Positions 1 to 9,283 are shown, counted from the first letter of the stretch. The stretch: 45,162 nt of DNA from Ferrovibrio sp. (GCF_029255545.1 NZ_JANLJJ010000055.1:1-45162); one strand, 5' to 3'. The notes: generated by a model not told the origin, from the sequence alone. Numbers and translations: made by a program.

Positions 1-97
1 AGATGCGCAGGCCGCGCGCCACCAGCAGCGGGATTAGGTCGGCCAGCAGGGTGGTCTTGCCCGACCCGCTCCAGCCGGCTATACCGAGAACCCTCAT
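1..97 (-). CDS. mobB: MobB, molybdopterin-guanine dinucleotide biosynthesis adapter (partial, N-terminus only)
   Basis: Only the first 32 residues lie in the window; the rest continues beyond base 1. The readable start is MRVLGIAGWSGSGKTTLLAD, an N-terminal strand followed by a P-loop (GxSGSGKTTL) typical of MobB, a GTP-binding partner of MobA in Mo-bis-MGD cofactor assembly. The start ATG (97-95) overlaps the stop of the upstream poly-ferredoxin gene in an ATGA, so the two are translationally coupled. P-loop NTPases are numerous, so the name rests on this N-terminus plus the formate dehydrogenase and mobA context. Fairly sure. Confidence 0.75.
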   Translation of the reverse strand, partial: MRVLGIAGWSGSGKTTLLADLIPLLVARGLRI

Positions 98-2139
98 GAC
101 GGCTTCTTCCCCGAAGCCTTCAGCTCGGCCGCCGTGCGTTCAGCCAGGTAATCATCCGTGGTGCGGATCTCAGGTCGCGGCGCGCCGGCATAGGGGTCGA
201 TCTTGCTTTCGCTCTGCACGATGATGCGGCAATCGCCGCACATGCGCACGCGTTCGATGGCGCCAGACTGGTACATCCAATGCTTGCCTTCAAGCTGCGC
301 CACAATGCGATCGATGGTCGACTTGGTGCCAAAGGCCTTGCCGCAACGGATACAATGGAAGGGCTCTTCTTCCTTGATCAGCCGGGCCAGGGCTCCGGTT
401 TCGGTGAAATTCACCCGCGGCTCGAGCGCGATCACCTTTTCCGGACAGGTGTTTTTGCACAGTCCGCATTGCACGCAGGCGTCTTCGGTGAAGCTGAGCC
501 GCGGCCGCTCAGGGTCGTCGCTGAGCGCGCCGGTCGGACAAGCCGAAACGCAGGATAGGCAGAGCGTGCAGCCCTCGGCGTCGATCTTCAGGTTGCCGAA
601 TGGCGCGCCGGGCGGCAAAGTCAGGATATCGACCGGCTGCGGCGACACCTTGTGCAGATGTCGGAAAGCCAGGCGAGTCAGGTCGCGGCTGCGGCCCATC
701 GGCAGATAGCTGGCGCCCGCCGGCGCTTCGCGCGGCGCCAGCGCGGCCAGCGCGGCGCCGAGTTGATCGGGGTCGTCGGTTTCGATCAGGCCAACGCGAC
801 CGGCCTCGAAACCCAGCCCGACCAGAATGGTTTCGGTCAGCGCGAGCTGCTGCGCCAGGCCGCCAAGATCCTCGCGCCGTTTGCCCGGCGCCAGCACGCG
901 CAGGTCGGCAGCGCCATAGGCAAAGGCAGAAGCAAAGACTGCCGTGCTGCATTCGCTGACGGAATACACCGCCAGCGGCAGAACGCGGGCCGGCAGGCCG
1001 TCGCCATAACGGGACAGGGCATCGATCAGCGGCGCACCATGTTTGGCATCGTGCAGCAGCAGCACTGCCTGGCGGCCACCGGCTTCGCGATAGGCCAGCA
1101 GCAGGGCGCGCACCTGTTCGACCAGGTTTGCCGCTGGCGGCAGGCGGTAATCGGCAGCGCCGGTCGGGCAGACCGCGCCGCAATTGCCACAGCCGCCGCA
1201 GATATAGGGGTCGATGGCGACATGGTCGCCGGCCGAGGTGATCGCGCCGGTCGGGCAGACATCGAGGCACCGCGTGCAGCCGGTTTTTTTCGAGCGCGAA
1301 TGAGTGCAGAGCTCGGCATGGAAATCGACATAAAGCGGCTTTTCAAAACTGCCGGTCAGGTCGCTGGCCTCGAACAGGACGCGCTGCACCGCGGCCGGAT
1401 CGTTCGGATCGGGCCGGAAATAGCCGTCGCGTTTTTCATGGGCCGGGAACAGCGGCGTGCCGCCACTGAGATCGAGGATGATGTCGCAGCGCGAACTGGC
1501 ACCGTTGCGGGCCGGACCAAAAACCAGATGCCGGCGCGACGATGGCAGTGGCAGGGCATAATCGTCGATCACCAGCTCAAAAGCACCCAGATGCCCGCGT
1601 GCGCCGACGATGCGCCCCTGCACAATTGGAATATCCATCAACGGCTGGCCGGGCACGTCCTTCGGGCGATCCAGCATGATGGTGACATCGAGTCGATCCG
1701 CCAGTTGCCGGGCGGCGGCAATCGCGCGCTCGTCGCGGCCATAGACCAGGACGATGCCTTGCGACGACATGGTCACTGCCGGCAGCACCGGAGCAGGCAC
1801 GGCAGCCGCGGCCAGCAATGCGGCGATTTTCGGGGTCGCCGCCGCGGCCTCGCTCGACCAGCCGGCCGTCTCGCGGATATTGACGTAGGATACGACGGTG
1901 GCGCTGCCGCGCTCTTCGCGCTGTTCTTCGAAAAGGGGTTGTTCCTGGGTGCAGGCGACGGTGACCGGTTCACCGGATTTCAGCGCGTCGTGGAAGCGCC
2001 AGAGCTCGGCACGGCAAAGCTGGGTCGCCAGGCCATCCTTGTCGGCCACGGCACCACAGGCCCTGGCCAGGGCCGCGCCCTCCAGCGGCATAGTGCCCTC
2101 GCAATTGCACACAAGGACGCGTTTGCCGTCCAGCCGCAT
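94..2139 (-). CDS. Poly-ferredoxin: 4Fe-4S binding protein of the formate dehydrogenase cluster
   Basis: A soluble iron-sulfur protein of about 681 residues. I start it at the ATG at 2139 because GGGAG lies just upstream; an in-frame TTG at 2169 would add ten residues without a better ribosome site. It has an N-terminal CNC motif (near residue 11), a first ferredoxin pair around residues 285-340 (CTRCLDVCP and CGGCGNCGAVCP) and a second around 520-570 (CTLCLSCVSACP and CVQCGLCKNTCP). The C-terminus has paired CxxC motifs (CIRC, CGDC) that look zinc-binding. Proteins of this design occur beside DUF3305/DUF3306 genes in alphaproteobacterial FDH clusters. A role in electron transfer or FDH maturation is inferred. 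It couples into mobB by an ATGA overlap. Confidence 0.85.
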   Translation of the reverse strand: MRLDGKRVLVCNCEGTMPLEGAALARACGAVADKDGLATQLCRAELWRFHDALKSGEPVTVACTQEQPLFEEQREERGSATVVSYVNIRETAGWSSEAAAATPKIAALLAAAAVPAPVLPAVTMSSQGIVLVYGRDERAIAAARQLADRLDVTIMLDRPKDVPGQPLMDIPIVQGRIVGARGHLGAFELVIDDYALPLPSSRRHLVFGPARNGASSRCDIILDLSGGTPLFPAHEKRDGYFRPDPNDPAAVQRVLFEASDLTGSFEKPLYVDFHAELCTHSRSKKTGCTRCLDVCPTGAITSAGDHVAIDPYICGGCGNCGAVCPTGAADYRLPPAANLVEQVRALLLAYREAGGRQAVLLLHDAKHGAPLIDALSRYGDGLPARVLPLAVYSVSECSTAVFASAFAYGAADLRVLAPGKRREDLGGLAQQLALTETILVGLGFEAGRVGLIETDDPDQLGAALAALAPREAPAGASYLPMGRSRDLTRLAFRHLHKVSPQPVDILTLPPGAPFGNLKIDAEGCTLCLSCVSACPTGALSDDPERPRLSFTEDACVQCGLCKNTCPEKVIALEPRVNFTETGALARLIKEEEPFHCIRCGKAFGTKSTIDRIVAQLEGKHWMYQSGAIERVRMCGDCRIIVQSESKIDPYAGAPRPEIRTTDDYLAERTAAELKASGKKPS

Positions 2140-2219
2140 CACTCTCCCACCCGATGCTTGGTAAACCAACTGTATCGACTATAGTGTTGAGGTATCAGGA
2201 AAACCAGCCGGAGGTCAGT

Positions 2220-2633
2220 TTGTCTCTGCGTCTCATGCCTGTGTTGGGCCTGATTCTGGCGAGCAGTGCGGCACTGGCGCAATCAGTCTCGCCCCTATCG
2301 GTCAGCAGCGATGAGATCGAGCCGCCCAGCCTCGAACGCGGCGCCGAACTCTGGGCCAAATGCCGGGCCTGCCACACCCTCGAAGCACAGGGCCGCAACA
2401 TTGTCGGGCCACGGTTGTATGGCGTGTTTGGCCGCAAGGCCGGCAGCGTAACGGACTATCGCTATTCCGAGGCCATGAAGAAATCCGGCGTGATCTGGAC
2501 ACCGGAAAACATGGATCGATATCTGGCCGCCACTCAGGACTATATTCCTGGAAACAAGATGTATGGTGGACTGGCGATTGCCCAGGACCGCGTCGACCTG
2601 ATCGCTTGGCTGCAACAGCAGACAAGCCGCTAA
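2220..2633 (+). CDS. Periplasmic class I c-type cytochrome (TTG start)
   Basis: A 137-residue mono-heme cytochrome. The best start is TTG at 2220: GGAGG sits five bases before it and it gives a clean signal peptide (MSLRLMPVLGLILASSAALA, then Q). An upstream ATG at 2154 would add 22 residues that overlap the divergent ferredoxin start region. The mature part has one heme site, CRACH, early in the chain and a likely axial Met in PGNKMYGG, as in the cytochrome c2/c550 group. It is exported and heme is attached in the periplasm. Its position beside the FDH genes suggests it may accept electrons from formate oxidation, but this is inference. Confidence 0.85.
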   Translation: MSLRLMPVLGLILASSAALAQSVSPLSVSSDEIEPPSLERGAELWAKCRACHTLEAQGRNIVGPRLYGVFGRKAGSVTDYRYSEAMKKSGVIWTPENMDRYLAATQDYIPGNKMYGGLAIAQDRVDLIAWLQQQTSR

Positions 2634-2700
2634 CCCCTTTAAATTAGACAATAAAATATCTTATAATTAAAAAATAATCAGCGCCCTGGAGGATACCCCC

Positions 2701-2853
2701 ATGAAAGCCTTCATTTCCGGTGTGATCGCCGCCCTCATCGTCGCGGCGGGTGCGGCCGTGATCCTGCAGACTGTGAACAAGCCCGTCGATATGGCCTTCA
2801 GCACCGACAGCGCGCGGGTCAGCCCGGAACGCGAATTCGGGCACCGGAACTGA
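2701..2853 (+). CDS. Small single-pass membrane protein (50 aa), function unknown
   Basis: A short ORF with a GGAGG about eight bases before the ATG, on the same strand and 67 bases after the cytochrome c gene. The product has an N-terminal hydrophobic helix (about residues 4-22, ISGVIAALIVAAGAAVILQ) followed by a polar tail ending in ...REFGHRN. It could be a membrane anchor or a small subunit working with the cytochrome. The strong ribosome site and the sensible helix argue that it is real. I recognise the general style (tiny MKAFxxGxIAA proteins) but no function. Confidence 0.65.
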   Translation: MKAFISGVIAALIVAAGAAVILQTVNKPVDMAFSTDSARVSPEREFGHRN

Positions 2854-2865
2854 AGCCGCGCCCAC

Positions 2866-3834
2866 TCACAATTTCGGCTGTACCGGCAGGCTGGTCTCCA
2901 ACGACCACAGTTTGATCACCGTATCGTAGCCGCCGGAAACGGCGTGTTTGCCATCCGGTGTGAATGCCACCGACCAGACCGGCTTTTCGTGGCCGGCGAA
3001 TTGTTTGAGTTGCCGGCCTTCGCGCAAATCCCACAGACGCATCAGCTTGTCGCCGCCGCCTGAAAGCGCATAACGGCTATCCTGCGATATGGCCAGCGAC
3101 GTGATGAAGCCGCGATGACCCGGCAGGCTGCCGCTTTCCCGGCGCGCCACCAGATCCCACCGCTTGATCGCACCATCGGTGCTGCCGGTCAGCGCGCTTT
3201 TGCCGTCTGGCGCAACGGCCACTGCGTTCACACTGCTGTCATGCCCAGTCAGCACGGCCAGTTCCCTGCCGCTGGCAACATCCCACAGCCTGACGCTGCG
3301 GTCGTAGGCCACCGAAACGAGCTGGCTGTCATTCATGGCGAAAGCCACCTGCATCACATTCGCTTCGTGGCCTTCGAAGCTGCGCTCCATGCGACTGGTC
3401 GCAACATTCCACAGCTTCACGCTGCGATCCCAGCTGGCGCTGGCCAGCCAGCGACCATCGCGACTCAGCGCAATGCCGGCAACGTTGTTGACATGCCCGC
3501 TCAGCCGGCCGGTTTCCATGCCGCTCGCCAGGTTCCAGCGGATGATGCTGTGGTCCCAACTCGCCGAGAACGCGCTTTTGCCGTCTGGCAGGAAAACCAC
3601 CGCATTGACGCTGGCGGTATGGCCATCGAGAACCTTGAGCTCACTCTGTTTCGCCAGGTCCCACAGCCGCACGGTATAATCCCAGCTGGCCGACAGCAGC
3701 CTCTGCCCGTCCGGCGATACCGCAATCCCATTCACCATGGCGCCATGGCCAACCATATCGGCATGCGCCAGGAATGGGCCGCAGGCGAGGACGGCAGCAG
3801 TCAGGGTGGTTATTGCGTGGCGACGAATCCCCAT
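2866..3834 (-). CDS. Exported WD40-repeat beta-propeller protein
   Basis: A protein of 322 residues if started at the ATG at 3834, which has GAGGAAG upstream and yields a signal peptide (MGIRRHAITTLTAAVLACGPFLAHA). An earlier ATG at 3867 has no better site. Seven WD40 blades are visible from their ends: LWDLAKQ, RWNLASG, LWNVATS, LWDVASG, RWDLVAR, LWDLREG and LWSLETS, enough for a complete propeller with no other domain. It is probably periplasmic, where WD40 proteins act as interaction scaffolds. It converges on the small membrane protein and cytochrome c genes. A role with the cytochrome or FDH is only suggested by location. Confidence 0.85.
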   Translation of the reverse strand: MGIRRHAITTLTAAVLACGPFLAHADMVGHGAMVNGIAVSPDGQRLLSASWDYTVRLWDLAKQSELKVLDGHTASVNAVVFLPDGKSAFSASWDHSIIRWNLASGMETGRLSGHVNNVAGIALSRDGRWLASASWDRSVKLWNVATSRMERSFEGHEANVMQVAFAMNDSQLVSVAYDRSVRLWDVASGRELAVLTGHDSSVNAVAVAPDGKSALTGSTDGAIKRWDLVARRESGSLPGHRGFITSLAISQDSRYALSGGGDKLMRLWDLREGRQLKQFAGHEKPVWSVAFTPDGKHAVSGGYDTVIKLWSLETSLPVQPKL

Positions 3835-4033
3835 ATGCAACTTCCTCGCCGGTTGTCCGTTCATCATGGCGGACAGGAATGGCTTTGCAAACCCTGCCGC
3901 AAGGCCCTCCGCAGGCCCGAAGGCGCAAAAAATTGGCGGTTAACCCGGGTCAGATCGGTTTCCTCGCGGCCGCAGCTGTCCTATTTAGTTTGATCCTCGG
4001 ACTGGTAAACCTTCACTCAAGGAGCAGATGTTT

Positions 4034-4636
4034 ATGGGCGCCCCGTTTACAATGAAATCCCTCCCCTATGCCGATGATGCCCTGAGTCCGGTCATCAAGG
4101 CGGAAACCATCGGTTTCCATTACGGCAAGCATCATACGGCCTATCTGAACAACCTGAACAACCTGATCGCTAACGACCCGCTGAAGGACAAGAGCCTGGT
4201 CGAGATCATCAAGGCGACCCACGGCAAGGCCGACAAGGCCGCGATTTTCAACAACGCCGCCCAGGTCTGGAACCATGATTTCTACTGGGACAGCCTGTCG
4301 CCCAAGGGCGGCGGCAAGCCGAGCGGCCGCATCGCCGACATGATCAAGGACAGCTTCGGCGACTACGAGAAGTTCAAGAGCGAATTCGCCAATACCGGCG
4401 TCACACAGTTCGGTTCCGGCTGGGCCTGGCTCTGCCTGGAAAACGGCAAGCTGGTGTTCAAGAAGACCGGCAACGCCGAGAATCCGCTGCACATGGACGG
4501 CATCAAACCGCTGCTGACCCTCGATGTGTGGGAGCATGCCTATTACCTGGACTGGCAGAACCGCCGGCCAGATCACCTGAACGCCGCCATCGACAAACTG
4601 CTGAACTGGGACTTCGCCGAAAAGAATCTCGGCTGA
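4034..4636 (+). CDS. sodB: Superoxide dismutase, Fe type
   Basis: About 200 residues of a typical Fe/Mn superoxide dismutase, converting superoxide to peroxide and oxygen in the cytoplasm. The metal ligands are recognisable: His in HYGKHH, His in WNHDFYW, and Asp and His in DVWEHAYYLD. The FNNAAQVWNHDFYW and GSGWAWL segments favour the Fe form. AAGGAG at 4019-4024 serves either ATG 4028 (3-base spacing) or ATG 4034 (9-base spacing); I prefer the second. A bidirectional hairpin terminator follows. Its place between FDH genes may reflect protection of Fe-S and Mo enzymes. Confidence 0.93.
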   Translation: MGAPFTMKSLPYADDALSPVIKAETIGFHYGKHHTAYLNNLNNLIANDPLKDKSLVEIIKATHGKADKAAIFNNAAQVWNHDFYWDSLSPKGGGKPSGRIADMIKDSFGDYEKFKSEFANTGVTQFGSGWAWLCLENGKLVFKKTGNAENPLHMDGIKPLLTLDVWEHAYYLDWQNRRPDHLNAAIDKLLNWDFAEKNLG

Positions 4637-4657
4637 TCGGTCAGCGCAGGTCAAACG

Positions 4658-4690
4658 AAAAAAGGGCGGTGGATATCCACCGCCCTTTTG
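4658..4690. terminator. Bidirectional Rho-independent terminator between sodB and fdhC
   Basis: A perfect inverted repeat, GGGCGGTGGA / TCCACCGCCC (4664-4685), is flanked by an A run on the left and a T run on the right, so it can end transcripts from either side. It lies 20 bases after the sodB stop and 22 bases beyond the fdhC stop on the opposite strand. Confidence 0.9.
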
Positions 4691-4711
4691 ATTTCTGGGA
4701 TACCACCACGC

Positions 4712-5713
4712 TCAGTCGTCGCCGCCAACCCGGGCCTGGTTCTCCTTGACCCACAGGCTATGGTGCTCTTTGGCCCAGTTCATGTCGACCTGGCCGCTGC
4801 CCATGGCGTCGAAGGCGCCTTCCATGCCAACCGAGCCGATGTAGATATGGGCCAGGATAATGGCGACCATCACGATACCGGCAATGGCATGCACCAGTTG
4901 GGCCATCTGCATGCCGGCGATATCGGTGACGTAGAACGGGAACATCAGCATATAGCCGCTCACCGCCAGCGCGGCCGCGCCCAGAACCACCGCCCAGAAG
5001 ATGATCTTCTGGCCACCGTTGAACTTGCCGGCGGGCGGGTGCACGCCCTTCTGCAGCAGCCCGCCGCCCTGGCGGAACCACTCCATATCGATGGCGTTGA
5101 AGATGTTGTGGCGGATCCACAACACGGCCATCAGCAGCACACCCAGCACGAAGGGGAAGCTGAGGAAGTTATGCGCCAGCTTGCCAAACGAGGTCAGCCC
5201 GGTGAACGCCTCCGGCCCGATCGCCGGCAACAGCAGGGTCCGGCCAAAGGACAGGTTTAGACCGCTCAGGCCCAGGATGATGAAACAGATCGCCGTCAGC
5301 CAGTGGGCGAACCGTTCAATGCCAGAAAAACGCTCGATGGTACGGCCCGAAGGGCCGGAGTCGATCTTGATGCGGCCACGGATCGCCATGAATGCCGCCA
5401 GCGCCACCACCGTAATGACCAGCAGCCAGCCACCGGCCGACTTGACCGGACCTTCCAGCGTCTGGCGCCATTCCCGGCCCTGCGGCTGAATCAGGACGCC
5501 TGACTTGGCATCAGGGATCGAGACGCGACCGGCAACCGGCGCGCCCTTGAGTTGCTGCAGCAATGCGGCTTCGTCGGCCGTGGTCTGCTGCGCCGAGGCC
5601 GGCGCAACCGCGCCGAAGCCCAGCATGAGGCCAAGGGCGAGCGCGGCGCAGGCCATCCGCATGATCCCAGGCCGCATGGTCAGTGGCGTGCGCTTGAATG
5701 CGAAAAGGCGCAT
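4712..5713 (-). CDS. fdhC: Formate dehydrogenase gamma subunit, membrane cytochrome b
   Basis: A 333-residue membrane subunit that anchors FDH and passes electrons through b hemes to quinone. An N-terminal hydrophobic stretch ending in APASAQ looks like a signal or first membrane segment. Four further membrane helices follow (near residues 90, 135, 175 and 275). Candidate heme ligands are in RFAHW, KLAHNF, IRHNIF, VHAIAG and LAHIYIG, as in the FdnI/FdoI family. AAGGAG precedes the ATG by nine bases. It is the last gene of the structural operon, 26 bases after fdhB. The family is usually about 210 residues in enterobacteria; the extra N-terminal domain is common in alphaproteobacterial forms. 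Confidence 0.92.
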   Translation of the reverse strand: MRLFAFKRTPLTMRPGIMRMACAALALGLMLGFGAVAPASAQQTTADEAALLQQLKGAPVAGRVSIPDAKSGVLIQPQGREWRQTLEGPVKSAGGWLLVITVVALAAFMAIRGRIKIDSGPSGRTIERFSGIERFAHWLTAICFIILGLSGLNLSFGRTLLLPAIGPEAFTGLTSFGKLAHNFLSFPFVLGVLLMAVLWIRHNIFNAIDMEWFRQGGGLLQKGVHPPAGKFNGGQKIIFWAVVLGAAALAVSGYMLMFPFYVTDIAGMQMAQLVHAIAGIVMVAIILAHIYIGSVGMEGAFDAMGSGQVDMNWAKEHHSLWVKENQARVGGDD

Positions 5714-5739
5714 CTTGGTATCTCCTTGCTGGTCTGCGA

Positions 5740-6336
5740 TCAGGCCGAAGTGCCGGATTTATAAGCCGTCGCCCAGCCCCAGGCGCCGGAACCGTAACCG
5801 CGGCGGGTGACACGCTCCTTGTAGATTTGGGCGATGACGTCGCCATCGCCGGCCAGCAACGCCTTGGTCGAGCACATCTCGGCACAGAGCGGCAGCTTGC
5901 CTTCGGCAAGACGGTTGGCGCCATACTTGATGTATTCTTCCTTGGTGTTATCGGCTTCCGGGCCGCCAGCGCAGAAGGTGCATTTGTCCATCTTGCCGCG
6001 GCTGCCGAAATTGCCGACCTGCGGATACTGCGGCGCGCCGAACGGACAGGCATAGAAGCAATAGCCGCAGCCGATGCACAGGTCCTTGGAATGCAGGACG
6101 ACGCCTTCCTCGGTCTTGTAGAAGCAGTCGACCGGACAGACCGCCATGCAGGGCGCGTCTTCGCAATGCATGCAGGCCATCGAGATCGAGCGCTCGCCCT
6201 TGGCGCCGTCATTCAGCGTGACGACGCGGCGGCGATTGATGCCCCAAGGCACCTCGTGCTCGTTCTTGCACGCGGTGACGCAGGCGTTGCACTCAACGCA
6301 ACGCTCGGAGTCGCAGAGGAATTTCATACGAGCCAT
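5740..6336 (-). CDS. fdhB: Formate dehydrogenase beta subunit, four-cluster ferredoxin
   Basis: A 198-residue iron-sulfur subunit that wires the catalytic subunit to the membrane cytochrome. Four cysteine groups are visible in order: CVECNACVTAC, CMHCEDAPCMAVCP, CIGCGYCFYACP and a final CTFC with a later CAEMC, matching the FDH3/HybA/DmsB ferredoxin family with four [4Fe-4S] clusters. GGGAG lies before the ATG. It has no export signal of its own, so export would be by hitch-hiking with FdhA through Tat (known for the family). It sits between fdhA and fdhC with short gaps (23 and 26 bases). Confidence 0.93.
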   Translation of the reverse strand: MARMKFLCDSERCVECNACVTACKNEHEVPWGINRRRVVTLNDGAKGERSISMACMHCEDAPCMAVCPVDCFYKTEEGVVLHSKDLCIGCGYCFYACPFGAPQYPQVGNFGSRGKMDKCTFCAGGPEADNTKEEYIKYGANRLAEGKLPLCAEMCSTKALLAGDGDVIAQIYKERVTRRGYGSGAWGWATAYKSGTSA

Positions 6337-6359
6337 GGTGATATCTCCCTAACCGCCGC

Positions 6360-9248
6360 TCAGGCCGCTTCGATGCGGCACAGCGTGGCCTTGTTCTCAT
6401 GCATATGGGTGACCGGGTCGTAGCCGTAGGTCGTCACGCCATTGGCCGCTTCACCCAGCACGATCGGATCGGTACCCGGCGGATAGTTCTTGCGCTGGTC
6501 CACGCCCTGCCAGAAGCCGGAGAAGTGGAACGGCAGGAACACCACGCCCTTGCCGACGCGCGGCGTGACCAGGGCCTTGACCTTGGCCTTGGCATTGGCT
6601 TCCGGACCGTAGACCCAGACATTCTGGCCCTCCTTGATGCCAAGGCGGGCCGCGTCGTCGGGGTTGATCTCGACGAACATGTTCTGCTGCAACTCGGCCA
6701 GCCACTTGTTCGAGCGGGTTTCCTCGCCGCCGCCCTCGTATTCGACGAGGCGGCCCGAGGTCAGGATCATCGGGAAGTCCTTCGAGACGTCCTTGTCCTG
6801 GATGCTCTTGCCCAGATGCGGCAGGCGGTAGTCGCGACGGTCGGCCATAGCCGGATACTTGGCGACCAGATCACGGCGCGCCGTATAGATCGGCTCACGA
6901 TGCACCGGGATTGGATCTGGCAGGCCGAAGGCGTTGGCGCGGGCCTTGGCATTGCCCATCGCCTGCACGCCATGCGCCATGCAGACGCGGATGATGCCGC
7001 AGCTGTAATCGATAGCCCAGCCCACGGCATCCGGGTTGTTGCCACCGATCTTCTCGATCGTGGCACGCTCGGCATCGGTAAGCTCCTTGTCCCAGCCCAT
7101 TTTCTTGAGCAGGCCATAGGTGAACTCGGGGTGACCGTCCTGGATTTCCGAGCCGACCGGGTAGGATCCCTCGGCCAGCAGCGAAACGCCATTGCGCTCG
7201 ACACCGAAGCGGGCGCGGAAGGCACCGCCACCGTCCTTCACCGGCAGGTTGGTGTTATAGAGCACATGGGTGCCGGGATGCTTCATTTCCGGCGTGCCCC
7301 AGCAGGGCCACGGCAAGCCGTAGAATTCACCCTTCAGCGGGCCTTTGGTGGCACGCAGACTGACCACGTCGAAATCGGCCTGGTGCGCCATATGCTCCTT
7401 CAGGCGCTCCGGCGACTGGCCGGAGTAACCGATCGAGACGCTGCCCTTGTTGAGCTCGCGCAGGATGTCCTCGACATTCGGCTCGTCGCCCTCGTCGATC
7501 TTGATGTTCTTGAACAGCTCCTGCTCGAAGCCGAGCTTCTTGGCGAACTTGTGCAGGATCCAATGATCTGGCTTGGACTCGAAGATCGGCTTGACGATCT
7601 GCTCACCCCACTGCAGCGAGCGGTTCGAGGCCGTGCGTGAACCGCGGGTCTCGAGCTGCGTGCAGGCCGGCAGCAGATAGGTGCCGTTCTTGCGATCCGG
7701 CAGGGCTGCGGCGGTGGTCGGATGCGGGTCGACCACGACCATCAGCTCGACCTTCTCCATGCCGGTGCGCATTTCGGGCATGCGCGGCACGGTGTTGCCG
7801 CCATGGCCCCAGAAGAACATCGCCTTCACGTTGTCCTTCTGCTCCAGGTCCTTCTTGTCGACCAGCACGGCGTCGAACCAACGGGTCGACGGGATACCCT
7901 TGGTCTCCATCATCTTCTTCGACTCGAACCGGCTCTGCACCCAGTTGTAGTCGACATCCCAGACCCGACTCCAATGCTTCCAGGCGCCTTCGACCAGGCC
8001 GTAATAGGCCGGCAGGGTCGTGACATCGAGGCCAAGATCGGTGCAGCCCTGCACGTTGCAATGGCCACGGAAGATGTTGGCGCCGCCGCCTTCCACGCCA
8101 ATGTTGCCGAGCGCGAGCTGCAGGATGGACAATGCGCGCACGTTGGCAGTGCCAACGGTGTGCTGGGTCACGCCCATGCACCAGATCAGGGTGCCGGGCC
8201 GGTTCTTGGCCATCAGCTCGGCGACGCGCTTCATCTGCTCGCCGGGCACGCCGGTAACCTTCTCGGTTTCCTCGGGCGTCCACTTCTCGACTTCCTTACG
8301 GATGTCGTCCATGCCGTAGACGCGCTGGCGGATATATTCCTTGTCCTCCCAGCCATTCTGGAAGATGTGCCAGAGCAGCCCCCAGATCACGGGAATATCG
8401 GTGCCCGGGCGGATGCGCATATATTCGGTGGCATGCGCGGCCGTGCGGGTGAAGCGCGGATCAATCACGATCATCGGCGCCTTGTTCTTCTCCTTGCCGC
8501 GCAGCACATGCTGCAGCGACACCGGATGCGCCTCGGCGGGGTTGCCGCCCATGATCACGATGCACTTGGAATTGTGGATATCGTTATACGAATTGGTCAT
8601 TGCGCCGTAGCCCCAGGTATTGGCTACGCCGGCGACCGTGGTCGAATGGCAGATACGCGCCTGGTGGTCGATGTTGTTGGTGCCCCAGAAGGCGGCAAAT
8701 TTGCGGAACAGATAGCCGCCCTCGTTGGAGAACTTGGCCGACCCGAGCCAGTAGACGGATTCAGGGCCGGACTTCTCGCGAATCTCGAGCAGCTTGTTGC
8801 CGATTTCCTCGACCGCCTGGTCCCAGCTGATGCGGGTCCATTTGCCATCGACGATTTTCATCGGATATTTCAGGCGGCGGTCGCCGTGGGTCAGTTCGCG
8901 GATCGAGGCGCCCTTGGCGCAATGGGTGCCAAGGTTGATCGGGCTGTCCCAGGTCGGCTCCTGGCCGACCCAGACGCCGTTCTCGACTTCGGCAGTGACG
9001 GTGCAGCCAACCGAGCAGTGGGTGCAGATATTCTTCTTGACGATATTGGCGCCGGCCGAGGGCGCGGCCCTGGCCGGCCTGACCATGGCCGGGCTGAGCG
9101 CCGAAACGGCGGCAAGACCACCGGCCGCCAGACCCGAAGCCTTCAGGAAACCACGGCGATCCACGGTCTGCAGCGCGGCGCCGGCGAGGATGCCGGACAG
9201 CTTGCCCTTCGAGGGGGCGCCGGCGGTGGAGCTCTTCTTGATCAACAT
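6360..9248 (-). CDS. fdhA: Formate dehydrogenase alpha subunit, Mo/W-bis-MGD catalytic subunit (Cys form)
   Basis: A 962-residue catalytic subunit oxidising formate to CO2. A twin-arginine signal (RRGFLKASG at 31-39, then a hydrophobic stretch and ARAAPSAG) directs folded export. A [4Fe-4S] site is formed by Cys75, 78, 82 and 110 (CTHCSVGC and THCAKG). The metal ligand is Cys200 in ARICHSTTVAG, where other FDHs may carry selenocysteine; there is no in-frame TGA. The C-terminal molydopterin-dinucleotide domain is complete (molybdopterin-binding end near GYDPVTHMHENKATLCRIE). GGAGACG precedes the ATG. It follows the Tat-signal gene fdhX by 35 bases. Confidence 0.95.
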   Translation of the reverse strand: MLIKKSSTAGAPSKGKLSGILAGAALQTVDRRGFLKASGLAAGGLAAVSALSPAMVRPARAAPSAGANIVKKNICTHCSVGCTVTAEVENGVWVGQEPTWDSPINLGTHCAKGASIRELTHGDRRLKYPMKIVDGKWTRISWDQAVEEIGNKLLEIREKSGPESVYWLGSAKFSNEGGYLFRKFAAFWGTNNIDHQARICHSTTVAGVANTWGYGAMTNSYNDIHNSKCIVIMGGNPAEAHPVSLQHVLRGKEKNKAPMIVIDPRFTRTAAHATEYMRIRPGTDIPVIWGLLWHIFQNGWEDKEYIRQRVYGMDDIRKEVEKWTPEETEKVTGVPGEQMKRVAELMAKNRPGTLIWCMGVTQHTVGTANVRALSILQLALGNIGVEGGGANIFRGHCNVQGCTDLGLDVTTLPAYYGLVEGAWKHWSRVWDVDYNWVQSRFESKKMMETKGIPSTRWFDAVLVDKKDLEQKDNVKAMFFWGHGGNTVPRMPEMRTGMEKVELMVVVDPHPTTAAALPDRKNGTYLLPACTQLETRGSRTASNRSLQWGEQIVKPIFESKPDHWILHKFAKKLGFEQELFKNIKIDEGDEPNVEDILRELNKGSVSIGYSGQSPERLKEHMAHQADFDVVSLRATKGPLKGEFYGLPWPCWGTPEMKHPGTHVLYNTNLPVKDGGGAFRARFGVERNGVSLLAEGSYPVGSEIQDGHPEFTYGLLKKMGWDKELTDAERATIEKIGGNNPDAVGWAIDYSCGIIRVCMAHGVQAMGNAKARANAFGLPDPIPVHREPIYTARRDLVAKYPAMADRRDYRLPHLGKSIQDKDVSKDFPMILTSGRLVEYEGGGEETRSNKWLAELQQNMFVEINPDDAARLGIKEGQNVWVYGPEANAKAKVKALVTPRVGKGVVFLPFHFSGFWQGVDQRKNYPPGTDPIVLGEAANGVTTYGYDPVTHMHENKATLCRIEAA

Positions 9249-9283
9249 GGGGCGTCTCCGTATTTCGTCTTGCGGCGCGGCAA

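Noticed and set aside
652-2184. Long plus-strand open frame (510 codons)
   Set aside because: It is antisense to the poly-ferredoxin gene. No domain is recognisable, and GC-rich third positions make such shadows common.
8600-8700. Selenocysteine in formate dehydrogenase
   Set aside because: The active-site codon is cysteine (Cys200), and the frame has no internal TGA.
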